The notes: a model not told the origin generated them from the letters alone. Counted from the stretch's first letter, positions 33,376 to 46,600 are shown. The stretch is DNA of 64,000 bases from Cydia pomonella (GCF_033807575.1 NC_084719.1:1178001-1242000), one strand, 5' to 3'. A program made the numbers and translations.

Positions 33376-33389
33376 CCAAAATAGTGTTC

Positions 33390-34680
33390 CTCTAAATATG
33401 TGTACCTAATTGTGTTTCGATTAATGTTTATTGTGCGCTGAATAAGAAGTATAGAATCAAAACATTATTTGAACTGCCGACCGCCGTACCCTCGAACGAA
33501 AAATTGATGTTTATTCAGCTCGGCAAGTCTAGTCTCGGTTGCCATACTTACATGGCAGTTAAACTTTCAATTTGAAATTGTAGGTATATTCGTTTAGCGT
33601 AATAAACTTATTACCTAAGAAATCAAATAAGTAATTTTTACGTTCATACGAAATCACTTACTACAACTACCTTCTTTTTTGAATAAATAAATTACGGAAA
33701 AAATTAGTATGGGGCTACAAATAGATTACAATTTGAACTTTAAATAATTGTAATACGTATTATTTACTAATATAATATTATTTAGATTTCATTTTATGAT
33801 TGCATAAAATGCAATGTTCACTCACAATTTTTTTTACGAGATGCTTTCGCGTACAGATTTAAATATACAAACCATATCTGAATAAAGTTAATATATACTA
33901 GGTAATCGTTTCACGAAAGCGGCTTTTACCATGTCCGATCTATCCTACCATACAATAAAACAGATAACAATGGTAATCCTTGCCGATTGGTAATAAGTGC
34001 CTATGAATGATAACAAAACGCGTCTTTATGCAAATGTACATACACAGTACCAACAAAGTTAATGAGCGTCTTATGAGGATACCTATAGGTATAAATATAC
34101 AGGAGTAATGTCAATCAATACACAATCTATAAGACATTGGAAGACTATTTAGTCTGACTGACAGTTTAAAGTGTTTAATGCCATTAATCGACGTATACAA
34201 ACGGGACGTGCTATGCGTGCTCCGATACCGTGCGCCCCATGCCCCATATGAGGGCCATAGTGAATCTATCGTATGGATCATGACGGATTAGGTAGTAGGC
34301 TTTAATCGGACATCGCGGTATCGTCGAGTCTTGGGTCCAATCGATGTGGTCGCCTCCTAAATTTGATCATCAGTTAGTTACCCGCTTTGTTGTTATTAGA
34401 CAGCTTTGATTAACATAATATAATATAATTTTAAAATGAAATATATTATGGAAAGATATACTTGATTTGTGTAATATTGTGGACTCCGTCTAATAATAAT
34501 TCTCCTTTCCGTGAGTACTTATAAGCTTAGGTTTACTGTGCAACGAGATATTCATCAAACAGAAAATCGGTATTAACTGTGTTGATTAAAGTTTTAATGT
34601 AATTTTATAATGCACATTAATTAATAGTTCAAAATTAAAACACATATTAAATAAATATTTTCTTATAAATGAGATGTCGA
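33390..34680. other. No recognised gene
   Basis: AT-rich sequence with no convincing coding frame or repeat ends that I could pair. Confidence 0.4.
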
Positions 34681-34687
34681 CATGGTA

Positions 34688-35900
34688 CTATATTTGCCCC
34701 ACTTTAATAGTGAAGAGGCTATCATTACTCCACAACCATTGTGTCGAGGGCTCCGCTTTCACAGCGTCGAAGCTATATTTGCCCCACTTTAATAGTGAAG
34801 AGGCTATCATTACTCCACAACCATTGTGTCGAGGGCTCCGCTTTCACAGCGTCGAAGATATATTTGCCCCACTTTAATAGTGATGAGGCTATCATTACTC
34901 CACAATCATTGTGTCGAGGGCTCCGCTTTAACAGCGTTGAAGCTATATTTGCCCCACTTTAATAGTGATGAGGCTATCATTACTCCACAATCATTGTGTC
35001 GAGGGCTCCGCTTTAACAGCGTCGAAGCTATATTTGCCCCACTTTAATAGTGATGAGGCTATCATTACTCCACAACCATTGTGTCGAGGGCTCCGCTTTA
35101 ACAGCGTCGAAGCTATATTTGCCCCACTTTAATAGTGAAGAGGCTATCATTTCTCCACAATCATTGTGTCGAGGGCTCCGCTTTAACAGCGTTGAAGCTA
35201 TATTTGCCCCACTTTAATAGTGATGAGGCTATCATTACTCCACAACCATTGTGTCGAGGGCTCCGCTTTAACAGCGTCGAAGCTATATTTGCCCCACTTT
35301 AATAGTGACGAGGCTATCATTACTCCACAACCATTGTGTCGAGGGCTCCGCTTTAACAGCGTTGAAGCTATATTTGCCCCACTTTAATAGTGATGAGGCT
35401 ATCATTACTCCACAATCACTGTGTCGAGGGCTCCGCTTTAACAGCGTTGAAGCTATATTTGCCCCACTTTAATAGTGATGAGGCTATCATTACTCCACAA
35501 CCATTGTGTCGAGTGCTCCGCTTTCACAGCGTCGAAGCTATATTTGCCCCACTTTAATAGTGAAGAGGCTATCATTACTCCACAGTCATTGTGTCGAGGG
35601 CTCCGCTTTCACAGCGTTGAAGCCATATTTACCCCACTTTAATAGTGAAGAGGCTATCATTACTCCACAATATTGTGTCGAGGGCTCCGCTTTCACAGCG
35701 TCGAGGCTATATGTACCCCACTTTAATAGTGAGGAGGCTATCATTACTCCACAATCATTGTGTCGAGGGCTCTGCTCTCGTAGTGTTGAGGCTAAGTTTG
35801 CCCCACGTCATAGTGAGGATGCTATCATTACTCCACAATAATTGTGTCAAGGGGTCCGCTGTCGCAGCTGTCGCAGTGACGAAGATATATGCCGCACTTT
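34688..35900 (+). repeat. 85-bp tandem repeat array, about 15 units
   Basis: The unit contains gccccactttaatagtgaag, aggctatcattactccacaa and gtgtcgagggctccgcttt. Its gcccc anchor falls at 34696, 34781, 34866, 34951, 35036, 35121, 35206, 35291, 35376, 35461 and 35546, exactly 85 apart. Units from 35631 on diverge and lose a few bases, and decayed units reach about 35990. Because 85 is not a multiple of 3, frames cycle every three units and stop, so overlapping ORFs here are not genes. Confidence 0.93.
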
Positions 35901-35994
35901 AAGTTATATGTACTATACAATTCCACAATAGTCGTATCGAGGCTTCCATTTCCGCAGCGTCGAGGCTATATGTGCTTCATTTTAAGTGTCGAGG

Positions 35995-36110
35995 TTATAA
36001 TGCTTCGGTCATTTGGTTCTTCGGTTGCTTTGCTCCTTTTGGTCGCTTCGCTCTTCGGTCGCTTCGCACCTCGGTCGCTACGCTCTTCGGTCACTTCGCT
36101 CTTCGGTTTA
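35995..36110 (+). repeat. Short degenerate tandem repeat (ggtcgcttcgctctt)
   Basis: About seven units related to tcggtcgcttcgctct, directly after the 85-bp array. Confidence 0.75.
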
Positions 36111-36119
36111 CAGTCGGTC

Positions 36120-37390
36120 ATTATACATATCTCAAAATGATATCGTCAAAGATATATAACGTTGCTCTACTATAACAGTGTTGATGCCAATGTAATGATT
36201 GAAGACTTTAATAGTATTGGAAGTAGCTTTACGCATGTAAATATAAGGGACTAAAGAGCAAAAATATTTAAGGTTGAGCTAAAGTTTACAGGACTTGTAA
36301 AAATAATGAAATATAAAGGAGGTTCTTGTTACGCTGAGGTAATTGAATAGGTGTTAATGCGGCCTAAAATACCTTAAACAAAATGTACGCAATGTCATTG
36401 CCCTTACAGACAAAGAAATGCTGTATGTAAACAACATATAGGAAAAAATATATCTGTAAACCCTTTAACCCAAATTTATGATTCGTACTCATATCACGCT
36501 GTTATATACTCCTAATAACTTCAAACGTTAGCTTTGATATGCTGTCAAGAATATACCATATCAACGAGCCTAATGTAATAAATCCGGTACAATTTACTTA
36601 CGGATTCTCAGCTCCAAACTTCAGGGGAACATCGCCGCATCAAACAAGAGGTGAACCGCCGTTGATGCACTATCCCGCGACGCGAAATAAGTGCTGTAAA
36701 TTGTGCAACCATGCAACTAGAGTTATGCTGCCACGTGTTGCAGTCGCTTGCGCTAAGTAGCTAGATTAATAATCGCAATAAAGGGTTGAAATCCTTTAAC
36801 AATAACATTATTATTGTCTGAAATGTAAATGCTCGGGTTGTCATATTGTCTTGCTGTAAAAGAAAGCTTAAATAGTTTTCATTTTTCGTCGCAATGCACA
36901 CTGTACAGTTTTATTGTAGGTAACGTTAAAAAATGTTACTCCTTAAAATGAAGTACAAGTTACAAGTCATGCCAGATATTTTGTTCACAAATATATCATA
37001 ACTCAACACATAATCTACCTAAGTTCCTTGCCACTTGTTAGCGTAGTAGCCATCATCGTTCAGATACGCATAAGCAGATGAGATTAGCTATTTAGTTATA
37101 AATAATATCATATTACTATTTCTTGATCTGTGGTAATAACTAAAATTAGTCCATCTATATTTTCAAAGTGATAAGTTTCAAATACTTAATACCTACAGGA
37201 TACTCTACTAGTAATTGTCCAGACTTAGTTTTAAAGTACTTACATATAGCCTTGATATTTATGGTAGCTTTACAATGAAGAAAATTCTCCTTTATCTACC
37301 TTACTCAAAGGCTATTTACCGAGGAAAGTATTGATTGCTGTATTCAAAATTAACTTTAAAGTGTCGTAACATAAAATTAGATTATATTTT
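36120..37390. other. No recognised gene
   Basis: AT-rich sequence. The frame 36539-36760 shows no family features. Confidence 0.4.
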
Positions 37391-37392
37391 AG

Positions 37393-37500
37393 GGTCAGTA
37401 ACGCGCATGTAATATACCTCTGCAGTAGCGGGCATTCATAGGCTACGGTGATTGTTTACCATCAGGCAGGCCGTATGCTTGTTTGTCTCCGTTGTAATTA
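37393..37500 (+). mobile_element. LINE 3'-end fragment
   Basis: gtaacgcgcatgtaatatac, catcaggcaggccgtatgct and tgtttgtctcc match the tail family seen at 57-191. Confidence 0.55.
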
Positions 37501-38047
37501 CATCCAGAGAATGGTTGGTAAATTCTAAATTATACAAAATGGTTTGTTTATATGGTTACAGACAGAAAATGCCCATCTAAAACTTATTTAGAGCCAACTA
37601 AAGCTTGAAAACACATTTACACTTAATGGCGTCCTGGCTTGTAAATGACATAAAAATAGTTGTACCTTGTGAATATTAAGATATATACAACTTTATCAAT
37701 ATACTACAGTGAAATCAAAGAAAGTTTTATACTTTTTTAATATTAACGAAATGAAATACCAAGAGCAATTTCACTCCTTAATTTTATTATGCTATACATA
37801 CATTTTACATTTATACTATGTGGATACATAAATAATTATTTAAATTGGATATAAATTAATAACTTCTAGGTGGTACGTTGTTCTCTTTAGTCAAAATCAA
37901 TAATATCAATATGTTCGTAACATACTGATTTGATATCGATATTTTATTTTATTTTCGCATTCAGGATTTGAATTTAAATACAAAGCTCTGAACATCTGCT
38001 AGTAAATTATATTTGTTGTCTTGGATTTGGATACGAAGTATAATTAA

Positions 38048-38396
38048 TAATCAAACGAACTTACCTGTGAAGTTTGATTACAATTATGCGAGTATCCAAA
38101 TCCAAGACAACAAAGACCCGCCCCCCATCCCCAAAAATGAAAATAAAATAGTCTCTGTTAATAACACAAAAATAACTCTGAAATAATGAGTACTGGAGAA
38201 GCGATGTTGAAGCAGGAATGCAGCGTAGCGAGTGAGAGGGACAGCGCGAACTTGTTTTTTAAATACTATAATCTCTAAAATGTGTGACTTGGACTGCACG
38301 ATAACGTGTACTGCTGCTAGTAAATTATATTTGTTGTCTTGGATTTGGATACTCGCATAATTGTAATCAAACTTCACAGGTAAGTTCGTTTGATTA
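38048..38396. mobile_element. 349-bp MITE with long TIRs and TTAA flanks
   Basis: TAATCAAACGAACTTACCTG begins the left arm and its reverse complement ends the right arm. The arms match for about 70 bp. TTAA lies at 38044-38047 and 38397-38400. TTAA sites are used by piggyBac-type transposases, though the ends do not start with the usual CCC. A fragment of the arm also lies just outside, at 37996-38040. Confidence 0.75.
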
Positions 38397-38627
38397 TTAA
38401 ATATTAGCTGTTTCTTAGAAAACTTATTGTACCATGCACGTTCTACTAAGATTTTTGGTGGACGCCCCATTCAATGGAGAGGGTTTATCTATATATAACT
38501 ACCAGGATTTGTACCTTCATGTATTGTGCAAGAAAGATTAAATAAATAAATAATAAATAAATATTCATATTTTGTATTTTATATACCATAAATCCAGGGT
38601 TAAAAGAGTGATAGTTGGTGTAGTTTT

Positions 38628-39000
38628 TTTTTACACCACGTCGGTGGCAAACAAGCATACGGCCTGCCTGATGGTAAGCAGTCACCCTATCAGTCAGCCT
38701 ATGGACGCCTGCAACACCAGAGATATTACATGCGCGTTGCCGACCCTTTAAAAACCTGTAAACTTCTTTTTTGAAGAACCCCATACTGTAGCCCCTCGGA
38801 AAAACCTCGGCAGGAAACTCATTCCACAGCCGAAGCGTCCGCGGGAGGAAATTTCGCTTAAACCGCACAGTACGCGACCGTTTAGGTTCTAGGGTGTGAG
38901 GATGAACACCCTGCCGACGGCGAGCGGTGCGATGACGAGCTGATTTGTCAAAAGTAAGCTTTAATATTATGGCAATACGATTCAAGGGACGCGTCTTCAT
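38628..39000 (-). pseudogene. LINE ORF2 C-terminal end and tail
   Basis: Minus strand reads KRNFLPRTLRLWNEFPAEVF then YSMGFFKKEVYRFLKGRQR, a textbook end of a jockey/CR1-like ORF2, followed by the tail with ggtaagcag / cttaccatcaggcaggcc and a poly(A). Confidence 0.8.
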
Positions 39001-39282
39001 GAATGATACAATCTAGACCCAGGGAACGTAACCATGGGAACGGGTGACAAAAAAAAGTTGACCAACATAGTGAGTTGCGCCAATATCGTCGTAGTGTACG
39101 TTCAAGCTAACTCTGCTCTGGAATGACCTTGATAAGCGACAGAAGCGATATAACGTATTTATTGCCTATCTCTGACATCCAATACATGCCTAATTGGGTA
39201 TATAGGCCGAGCTACCCAAGAATGTAAATACATGTATGTTATGCCTGAACCTGTCAACACAATGAATTGTCGTAACTTACAG

Positions 39283-39438
39283 GATCGTTCCGTTTTCGAC
39301 ACTACCGGAGCTACAAGCAAGTGTCCACTGCTTACGGTCAGGTTTGAATTTCGAGTGCTCAATTTCGTGACTCATAAATGTGTGAGAGACGGCGAAATGC
39401 TATTTTTGAAATACGAGCCAGATAAATTGGGAATGTAG
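39283..39438 (+). other. Candidate 3'-terminal exon, unknown protein
   Basis: An acceptor-like cttacag precedes a 51-codon frame starting DRSVFDTTGATSKCPLL and ending EMLFLKYEPDKLGM then TAG (39436). AATAAA follows at 39470. The acceptor, open frame, stop and poly(A) signal are all seen, but no upstream exon was identified and no family is recognised. It could also be a scrap of a processed gene copy. Confidence 0.3.
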
Positions 39439-40499
39439 TGGTATTGACCACTCATTTTCAATTCTATAAAATAAAATAGCCTTTTATTTCTTGCAAATTA
39501 TTTACATTGCTTGGTTGTGAGTATCAGTCTTAAGTAAAGTTATTGTATGTTATGTTAGTGAAGATATTTAGTAAAATATTATTGTTTTTTTATATTATAT
39601 TTTAAAATAACAATATACTTTGTGCAATCAATGTATTTTTTGTACGGTGCCGCAGTTCCAACCTAACTTAACCCACTGTTTGCTAGGTTTTCTTTTGTTT
39701 GGGGTCACAGTTTTAACTTAACCTAACCCACTTTTATGGGAATCTTTTATTTCTAATGAGACTAACGTATAAGGTTATTAGTTAGAAAAATATATTTTAA
39801 AGTATGGAATAATCATGGAAGTATATATTAGACGAAGTATAAAAGGCCTATAACCATTATACCAAGAATAACACGATGTATGTCGTTGATTAGGTAATAT
39901 ACCTTTCAGTTACGTTCTTATAAATGAGTATTTATTTATCAGACTTTAATATATGAAAAGTAATTATAGAAAACGTAGTTTACCCAAAAACTATTTGTGG
40001 GGACTTGACCGCGACCTTATTGACAGTCGGATTTAGCGGCCAAATCGTGCTTCTAAAGGGGTCGGAGATTATAGGGGGATTAAAAAAGTCCGCGCTAATC
40101 CAACGCAAAGAATTTCAAAGGATTTAGCGGTACATGTTGGCTTTGGCGACGATGGCAACTTTGATCAAGATTTGAGTGACTTTTCTTTTTGGCAGAAAGT
40201 TCAAATTTTATTGAGTTGATCTCTTTTCTCTAAATTGAGTAAGTTCAACTGTACATTTCATACGAAACGGACGGACTAAAATACAACCAATTGCGCTAGC
40301 TGCTATTAAAACAATGAAGTTTATCAAGACAACTAACCCGGGGAAATTACAATGGATAACTAAAAAGGAGGAACGCGCGACGTTGACAAATTGTCTCCTT
40401 AAGCTCGCTCAACATTAGTCATCTCCAGTCTCCAGAATCGCTCACCCGAATGCTATTTCAACGTAAAATTGTTATTAGTAACTAAGAAGAAATTATTCG

Positions 40500-40606
40500 T
40501 ACAGTGGGACCACTCTGGACAAGGGTGGCAAGAGAGAGAAGATACTGGAAGGAGTTGGAGGAGGCCTTTGCCGACAGGCACACTGAACTAAGAGACTTCA
40601 TATGAT
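40500..40606 (+). pseudogene. RTE-like LINE C-terminal scrap
   Basis: Reads VARERRYWKELEEAFADRHT then ELRDFI stop, with a (TAATA) tail at about 40653. Confidence 0.5.
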
Positions 40607-40695
40607 AATTCAAGACTATCAAAAAGAACAATCATGTTCAGAACAAAGGGCTATATAATATAATAATAAAAACTAAGAAAAATGATTAACTAACA

Positions 40696-40893
40696 ACACT
40701 AGACCCTACTCATAGTGTTGTGTTCCTGCCGGTGAGTAAGGTTGCCAGAGCTCAACGAGGGGGGGAGGGGGTTAGGGTCGGCAACGCGCATATAGCTCCT
40801 CTGGAGTTGCAGGCGTACATAGGCTACGGATACTGCTTACCATCAGGCGGGCCGTATGCTTGTTTGCCACCGACGTAGTATAAAAAAAAAAAC
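40696..40893 (+). mobile_element. LINE 3'-end fragment
   Basis: Near-identical to 13430-13617, including accctactcatagtgttgtg, tggagttgcaggcgtacata and the final A run. Confidence 0.7.
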
Positions 40894-40936
40894 TAAGTAG
40901 GAATAAACCAGTTAATACTATTACAATAAGTACCAT

Positions 40937-41210
40937 TAAGTAATTGACGACCGGTCTGGCCTAGTGGGTAGTGACCCTGCCTACAAAGCTGATGGTCCCG
41001 GGTTCAAATCCTGGTAAGGGCATTTATTCGTGTGATGAGCATGGATATTTGTTCCTGAGTCATGGGTGTTTTCTATGTATTTAAGTATTTATTTATTATA
41101 TATATCGTTGTCTAAGTACCCTCAACACAAGCCTTATTGAGCTTACTGTGGGACTTTGTCAATTTGTGTAATAATGTCCTATAATATTTATTTATTTATT
41201 TAATTAAGTA
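40937..41210 (+). mobile_element. tRNA-derived SINE, family 1 (best copy)
   Basis: gacgaccggtctggcctagt head (A-box-like), gggttcaaatcctggtaagg (B-box-like), gtcatgggtgttttctatgt, ctcaacacaagccttattga and tgtgtaataatgtcctata, then a (ATTT)n tail. Confidence 0.85.
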
Positions 41211-41336
41211 AATATTATTTTCAATTCTCATACTCGTCAAGTTGACATTTAAGTCGCGTGTAAGCAGCATAAAATTGCTTATTATGCTCTAGAGTCCAAA
41301 ATCTGCCATACAAACTGCCCCCACCCGATAATAATA

Positions 41337-41930
41337 ATGGATCGCTTTATGCCCTTGTTATACCATCTACTATTATTGAACTGGTCCGACCGTCTTAGGA
41401 ACACGGAGATCCTTAGACGTGCCGATGTCGCCGGAATAGAGGCCTACCTAATGAGACGACAGCTACGATGGTACGGTCACGTCTCCCGGATGTCCCAGGA
41501 CCGAGTCGCGAAATACATCTTCTACTGCGAACTGCAAAATGGTAAGCGAAAGCGAGGCGGCCAGTTTCTGCGGTTCAAAGATGTGTTGAAGCGGCATATG
41601 AAGAGAGCTCATATAGAGCCAACGACATGGGAGAGTCTAGCTGGTGACCGTCCACAGTGGAGGCATATTGTGCAGACGCAGGTGCGTGAATTCGAAGCCA
41701 GGCGACGCACAAAACTTGACGATAAGCGTGAGGAGCTAAAGGCCAGACCACCTATGGCCATAACATATAATTACGTCGGAGAGGTGCTGACCTGCAGCGA
41801 GTGTGGTCGCACATTCGCTGCTAAGATTGGCTACGTCAGTCACCTGAGAGCGCACCAGCGACACTCTCAGCGGTAGAAAGCAGTTGCTGTGGCCGAAAAC
41901 GGCTAGGGGACGATGATGATGATTATTGAA
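41337..41930 (+). pseudogene. LINE ORF2 C-terminal fragment with C2H2-like finger
   Basis: Reads DRLRNTEILRRADVAGIEAY and RRQLRWYGHVSRMSQDRVAK, the conserved region after the RT domain, then a zinc finger CSECGRTFAAKIGYVSHLRAH near the C terminus and a stop at 41874. The tail gacgatgatgatgatt ends it. 5'-truncated. Confidence 0.75.
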
Positions 41931-42699
41931 CTACAAAGAAAACAAATTTTAAAACAGATTTACAATGTAAATAAAGGTAGCATGAGGCGGTCAGCGAAAT
42001 GGGGGTGATAAATAGGACAAATTCATACCTGTTAAAAATAAAAATGATTGCTAATGAAAACCGTAAAGTGTGATGTTTTTATGTCAATAAGTTCTACTAA
42101 AATCTGACGATATTGTTTTTGGTATAGAAATTAGCGCCAATCGTGAAGGAGAACCTAAATAAGTCAGGTCAGTATATTATACCACATTATATATTTTTAA
42201 TGAAAATAGGTCAATTTTTATTGTAAGACACTGGTCCTAGATGGAGATGCTGCTGGATGGATGGAGGATATGGATAATAGAATGAATGAATCTAGAACTT
42301 TGTTTTATGTAATTTTTAGGTTAATTTTAGTTTTAAAAGTATTATATTTATTCTGTTCATATAATTTCGATTTAATTTATCCGTCAATCAAAGTTCCGTA
42401 GCATTTTTTGATCTATAATTATACCTGGAAAATGTAGAACATGTCATACACATAGAAGTGAATTTACCGTTTCTAAAATGATTTTTCGCCATAAAATAAA
42501 GAGTTTTATAAGTTTAAAAAAGGCTTAATTACATTAATATTTGGTCGAAAAAAGCTTTGAATTTTTGACTTGTAGGTGTCGTGAAAAAATACAATTTTAT
42601 GATAAATGGTTTTTATGGTTATGTAAGTAAAATAAGGTCTTTTATTCCGAATATTTATTGCCATTTGCTATAGCATTATTTCTAAATACAATTCAAAAC

Positions 42700-43499
42700 T
42701 AAAAAATGATTCGCTACCAGAATTGCGCTTGCTCAATCTCTTCTTCTCCCTATATTGGATTATGCCGATATTTGCTATCTTGATCTTACAGAGGACCAGC
42801 TAAATAAACTTGAGCGCCTTCAAAACGTCTGTATAAGATTCATATTTGGATTACGCAAATATGACCACGTCTCTGAATTTCGTACCCAGCTCAAGTGGCT
42901 CCCTATTCGTCATCGCCGTAACTCTCATATTCTTGTACTTCTTTATAACATTCTTTTCAGCCCCTCCACCCCTCTATATCTTAAAAAGCGTTTCAACTAT
43001 CTTTCCTCGGTCCGCTGTGCGGAGATGCATCTCCTTGCTCCACCACCTTCATCATCAAAATTTTATAGCAACTCTTTTTCTTTTCGTGCTGTTCGGTTGT
43101 GGAATGCTTTGCCATTAGACATTAGACGTGCTAAATCCCTTCCCGTTTTCAAAAATCTTTTGAAGACTCACTACCTTTCGCTGCCTTAACTTGCCTTTAT
43201 TTATGATTGTATAATATATAATGTATGTATGTATATATGTATTTATTTTATTAGTATGTAGGTATGTATTATATTGTTTGCGTCTTCATTTTGTTGAATT
43301 ATATGTATATCGGCACTACCCGTTCAATGTTGTAAGTTCATTGTTTCCTGCTACCCAAAGGTTGTCTGGAAGAGATCGCTTCTTAGCGATAAGACCGCCT
43401 GTTGTTACCTAACTTTTACGTGTTTTTTCATTTCCTGTCTATTTTTAAATGTATGGTGCACAATAAAGAATATTTACTTACTTACTTACTTACTTAAGT
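42700..43499 (+). pseudogene. CR1/L2-like LINE 3' end with (TTAC)n tail
   Basis: Open frame 42755-43189: LDYADICYLDLTEDQLNKLE, RLQNVCIRFIFGLRKYDHVS, then FRAVRLWNALPLDIRRAKSL and a stop. The 3' untranslated part has aaaggttgtctggaagagat (also at 47215) and ends with acttacttacttactt. 5'-truncated. Confidence 0.8.
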
Positions 43500-43676
43500 A
43501 CGCCTCAAACTCGACTCAAATTTGGAGATGTGAATTTCCAGAAAAAACATGCTGTAGATAACGCGTAACGGTCGCTCATGTTTGCGCATCGTGACATTAA
43601 GTTCGTGACGACCACACTTCTTTGAAACTCACTTCTTTATCTAAGCTATACTTTTGAGTGTGTTTTAGCTGTAACT

Positions 43677-46600
43677 ATGGCGTCGATATATATTTTATTG
43701 AGTATGTTAGTCAGTGCAGTTGTTAGTGAAAGTTATAATTATAGTGCAATAGATGTAGATAGCTTTAGTGAATCAAAAGTGCTGTCAAGGAGGAAGCGGT
43801 TTTTGGTGTATCCAGAAGGAAGTTCGTTTCAACTTGGTATGTTCGTTTTAACTTCGATTATGTTGTCAATTTTACCGCTTTTAATTCGTTTAATGTAACC
43901 GATTGCTAACTGATATGCTAATAAAAGTGGCTTTAGTGAATAAAAAAAAAAATCGCGCGCAGCGTAGGTGAAAAAGGGTACAATAGAATTATTATATGAA
44001 TTTTCACCTGAGCTGCGCGTGACTTGCACCCCTTTTCACTAGAGCTACAGTTATATAGATAATAATATAAATATTCTTTATTTCCGCACATTAAAATAAG
44101 AAAACAAAACAAATAATACAACAGTAGCGCCGAGAACGCTTACTCTTAGAAGTGTTATAAAGTACGTGTTTCTACTTCAGTACTTTTATTTCTCGATTAA
44201 AACTGCCTGTTAGATCGAAATCAACTTCATACTCGTAAGAAGCGTTGCGCGTGGAGCCCCCGCGCCCCTGTGTATAGGATCGTAACAGCAGTGTTGTTAG
44301 GAAAATTCATACAATATTATGCAACTGTTGTATTTTTTTAATACTGACTTCTTGGCAAAGACCTACAAACCAATATTTGTCTTGATTTTATTTATCATTT
44401 TAGATGTTTGCTCGATTCAAACTTTAAGATACGTCAAAAAATTTTGTTTGATGAAACGTCACTTTTGAAACTGATATATCTCCATATCGTATGTACTGAT
44501 ATGTATCCATATCGTATCTTTAGCAAATATTTGACGTATCTTAAAGTTCGCGGGATACATAATTAAGTCTTGGGCCTGTCTTTACAAAACTCAACTTTTA
44601 ATAACCCTTTTTATGTAACTGTTGTACAAAATAGTATTGTCTGTTAAAGTAACCTTGTATTTTTTAACAGAATATTCATTGTGCTAGTTCATAACAACGA
44701 CGTTTGACGACGACGTTCAACGACTTGACGTTTCACTTTGAGTGACATGTATTCATGGAGTTAAAAGATTAAATGTAGAAGCAAACAGCATACTGATAAA
44801 TACCTAAACTAAATGCCTAGGAAGACTTACGCGTGAAAACAATAGCCACCATGTTTATGACGTCATTGTTACTGAGCGAATTCATATAACAGTAAATGAA
44901 AGCACCTTGTCTGACCTTATCACGAGTTTAACGTATGGCGAATGATGTTGTCCAGTGACGTCATAATAGCGGGATTTACAAATTTGTCTACAAAACTTCC
45001 ATTGGTGTGGTCTTAGTCAGAATTATTAGCTATATCGATTCATATAGGCAATAAAAAGAGACATTTTTTTGTTTTTAAAATTCAGTCGCCAATGCGTCAC
45101 ACCTATAAATAATAATAAAAAGTTCCTACCAAAACGCAACGAACTGAAAAGAAAAAGTGCAGTCTTTTTTATTGTAGTATCAAAAGCGCTAACGATTCCG
45201 CGTTAGATAAAACCCAAAAAACTAAACTCTGAAAAAAGTTATTGTTCAAAAATTTGCAAATATCTCACGTATATGGTTTTAACAGCCATCTAAGCAATAC
45301 GGTAGTAATAATAACCCGATGCGAATCCCAAGAGCAATCATGCGTTGATTAAATACATATATTTGTGCCTAATTGTTGTCGTTAGTTATGAATGTGAACT
45401 ATGTATCTAAGTTTTTTAGTAGTAATTTCATTTCATTTCATAAGTACCTATAATATACTGTCGCATAGTACGAGTACATACAAGCTTTGCTTAGTTTTGG
45501 GCTAGATGGATCTAAAATACAAATATATACAAAAATAATAATAATTTGACGACCGGTCTGGCCTAGTTAAGTAGTGGGTAGTGACCCAGCCTATGAAGCC
45601 AATGGTCCCGGGTTAGAATCCCGGTAAGGGCATTTATTTGTGTGATGAACGCAGATATTTGTTCGTGAGTCATGGGTGTTTTATATGTATATAAGTATGT
45701 ATTTATCTATACAAGTATGTGCAGTGTCGCCTAGTACCCATATTACAAGATTTTCTTAGTTTAGGGCTAGATCGATCTGTGTAAGATTGTCCTCAAAAAT
45801 AAATGATTTATTTCACAAAACAGGTTTTAGAATTATACGTTCAGTAACACTATACGTCAGTGACCAAACTAGGCTGAGTCTTGGCCATCTGCAAGTACGG
45901 TTTACGATTGATAATCAGTATTTAAAAGTACACGAGCAAATAATCAAAACATAGATTGTACAGTCAGCATCAAAAGTAGCGGATGAAACAACGCACCAAA
46001 AGTATCTGATATTCCGAATAAATTTTCTAAATGAAGATAAATCTCTAAAATTCACGTCCAGAAGTATATCTTTTACAGTCTAAATTGTTCTACATATAGA
46101 ACTATCACTTTTCGTTAGGCTGTTACAGAATGGTAGATACTTTTGAAGCGTTGTTTGATCCGCTACTTTTGATGCTGACTGTACTCCAGCCTACAGTTTA
46201 ATCTTATGCCCCTGTTATAAACCCCACCCAGTAAAACAAAGGTGAAACAGCAAGACAGGGTAACAAATTAGAGTTAGCGTTGTTATACTAACAAATATCA
46301 TCATTTTTATGCAACATTGTCCCTAAAATATATATGTATTTTTAAAACCGAAAATACAAAACAGTAACTTTAACTGATTGAACATTTCTAAGTATTGAAA
46401 AAACGATAAAAATAAACGAAAAGTCACTACATTTTACAAACTCGAAACAGTAAAATGTACTGTCTTTGGAACAGTAAAATTTACTGTTTTGTTCGACAGG
46501 CTCATATGGAACTGTTTAAAGCATTCAACGTTAATGCAATTTCAATTGTTTTAAATGGATTTTTTCTCAGTGTACTCATTTCTAATTCCAGTGTTCTGTC

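Noticed and set aside
34688..35900. Possible CRISPR array
   Set aside because: The 85-bp units are contiguous without unique spacers, and the context is an intron-rich animal genome.
34674..35902. Overlapping frames with CVEGSAFTAS-like repeats
   Set aside because: They are products of the 85-bp tandem unit read in cycling frames, and each is stopped within three units.
40937..41010. tRNA gene
   Set aside because: A- and B-box-like text is present, but no full cloverleaf is seen, and multiple copies with a common non-tRNA body show it is a SINE head.
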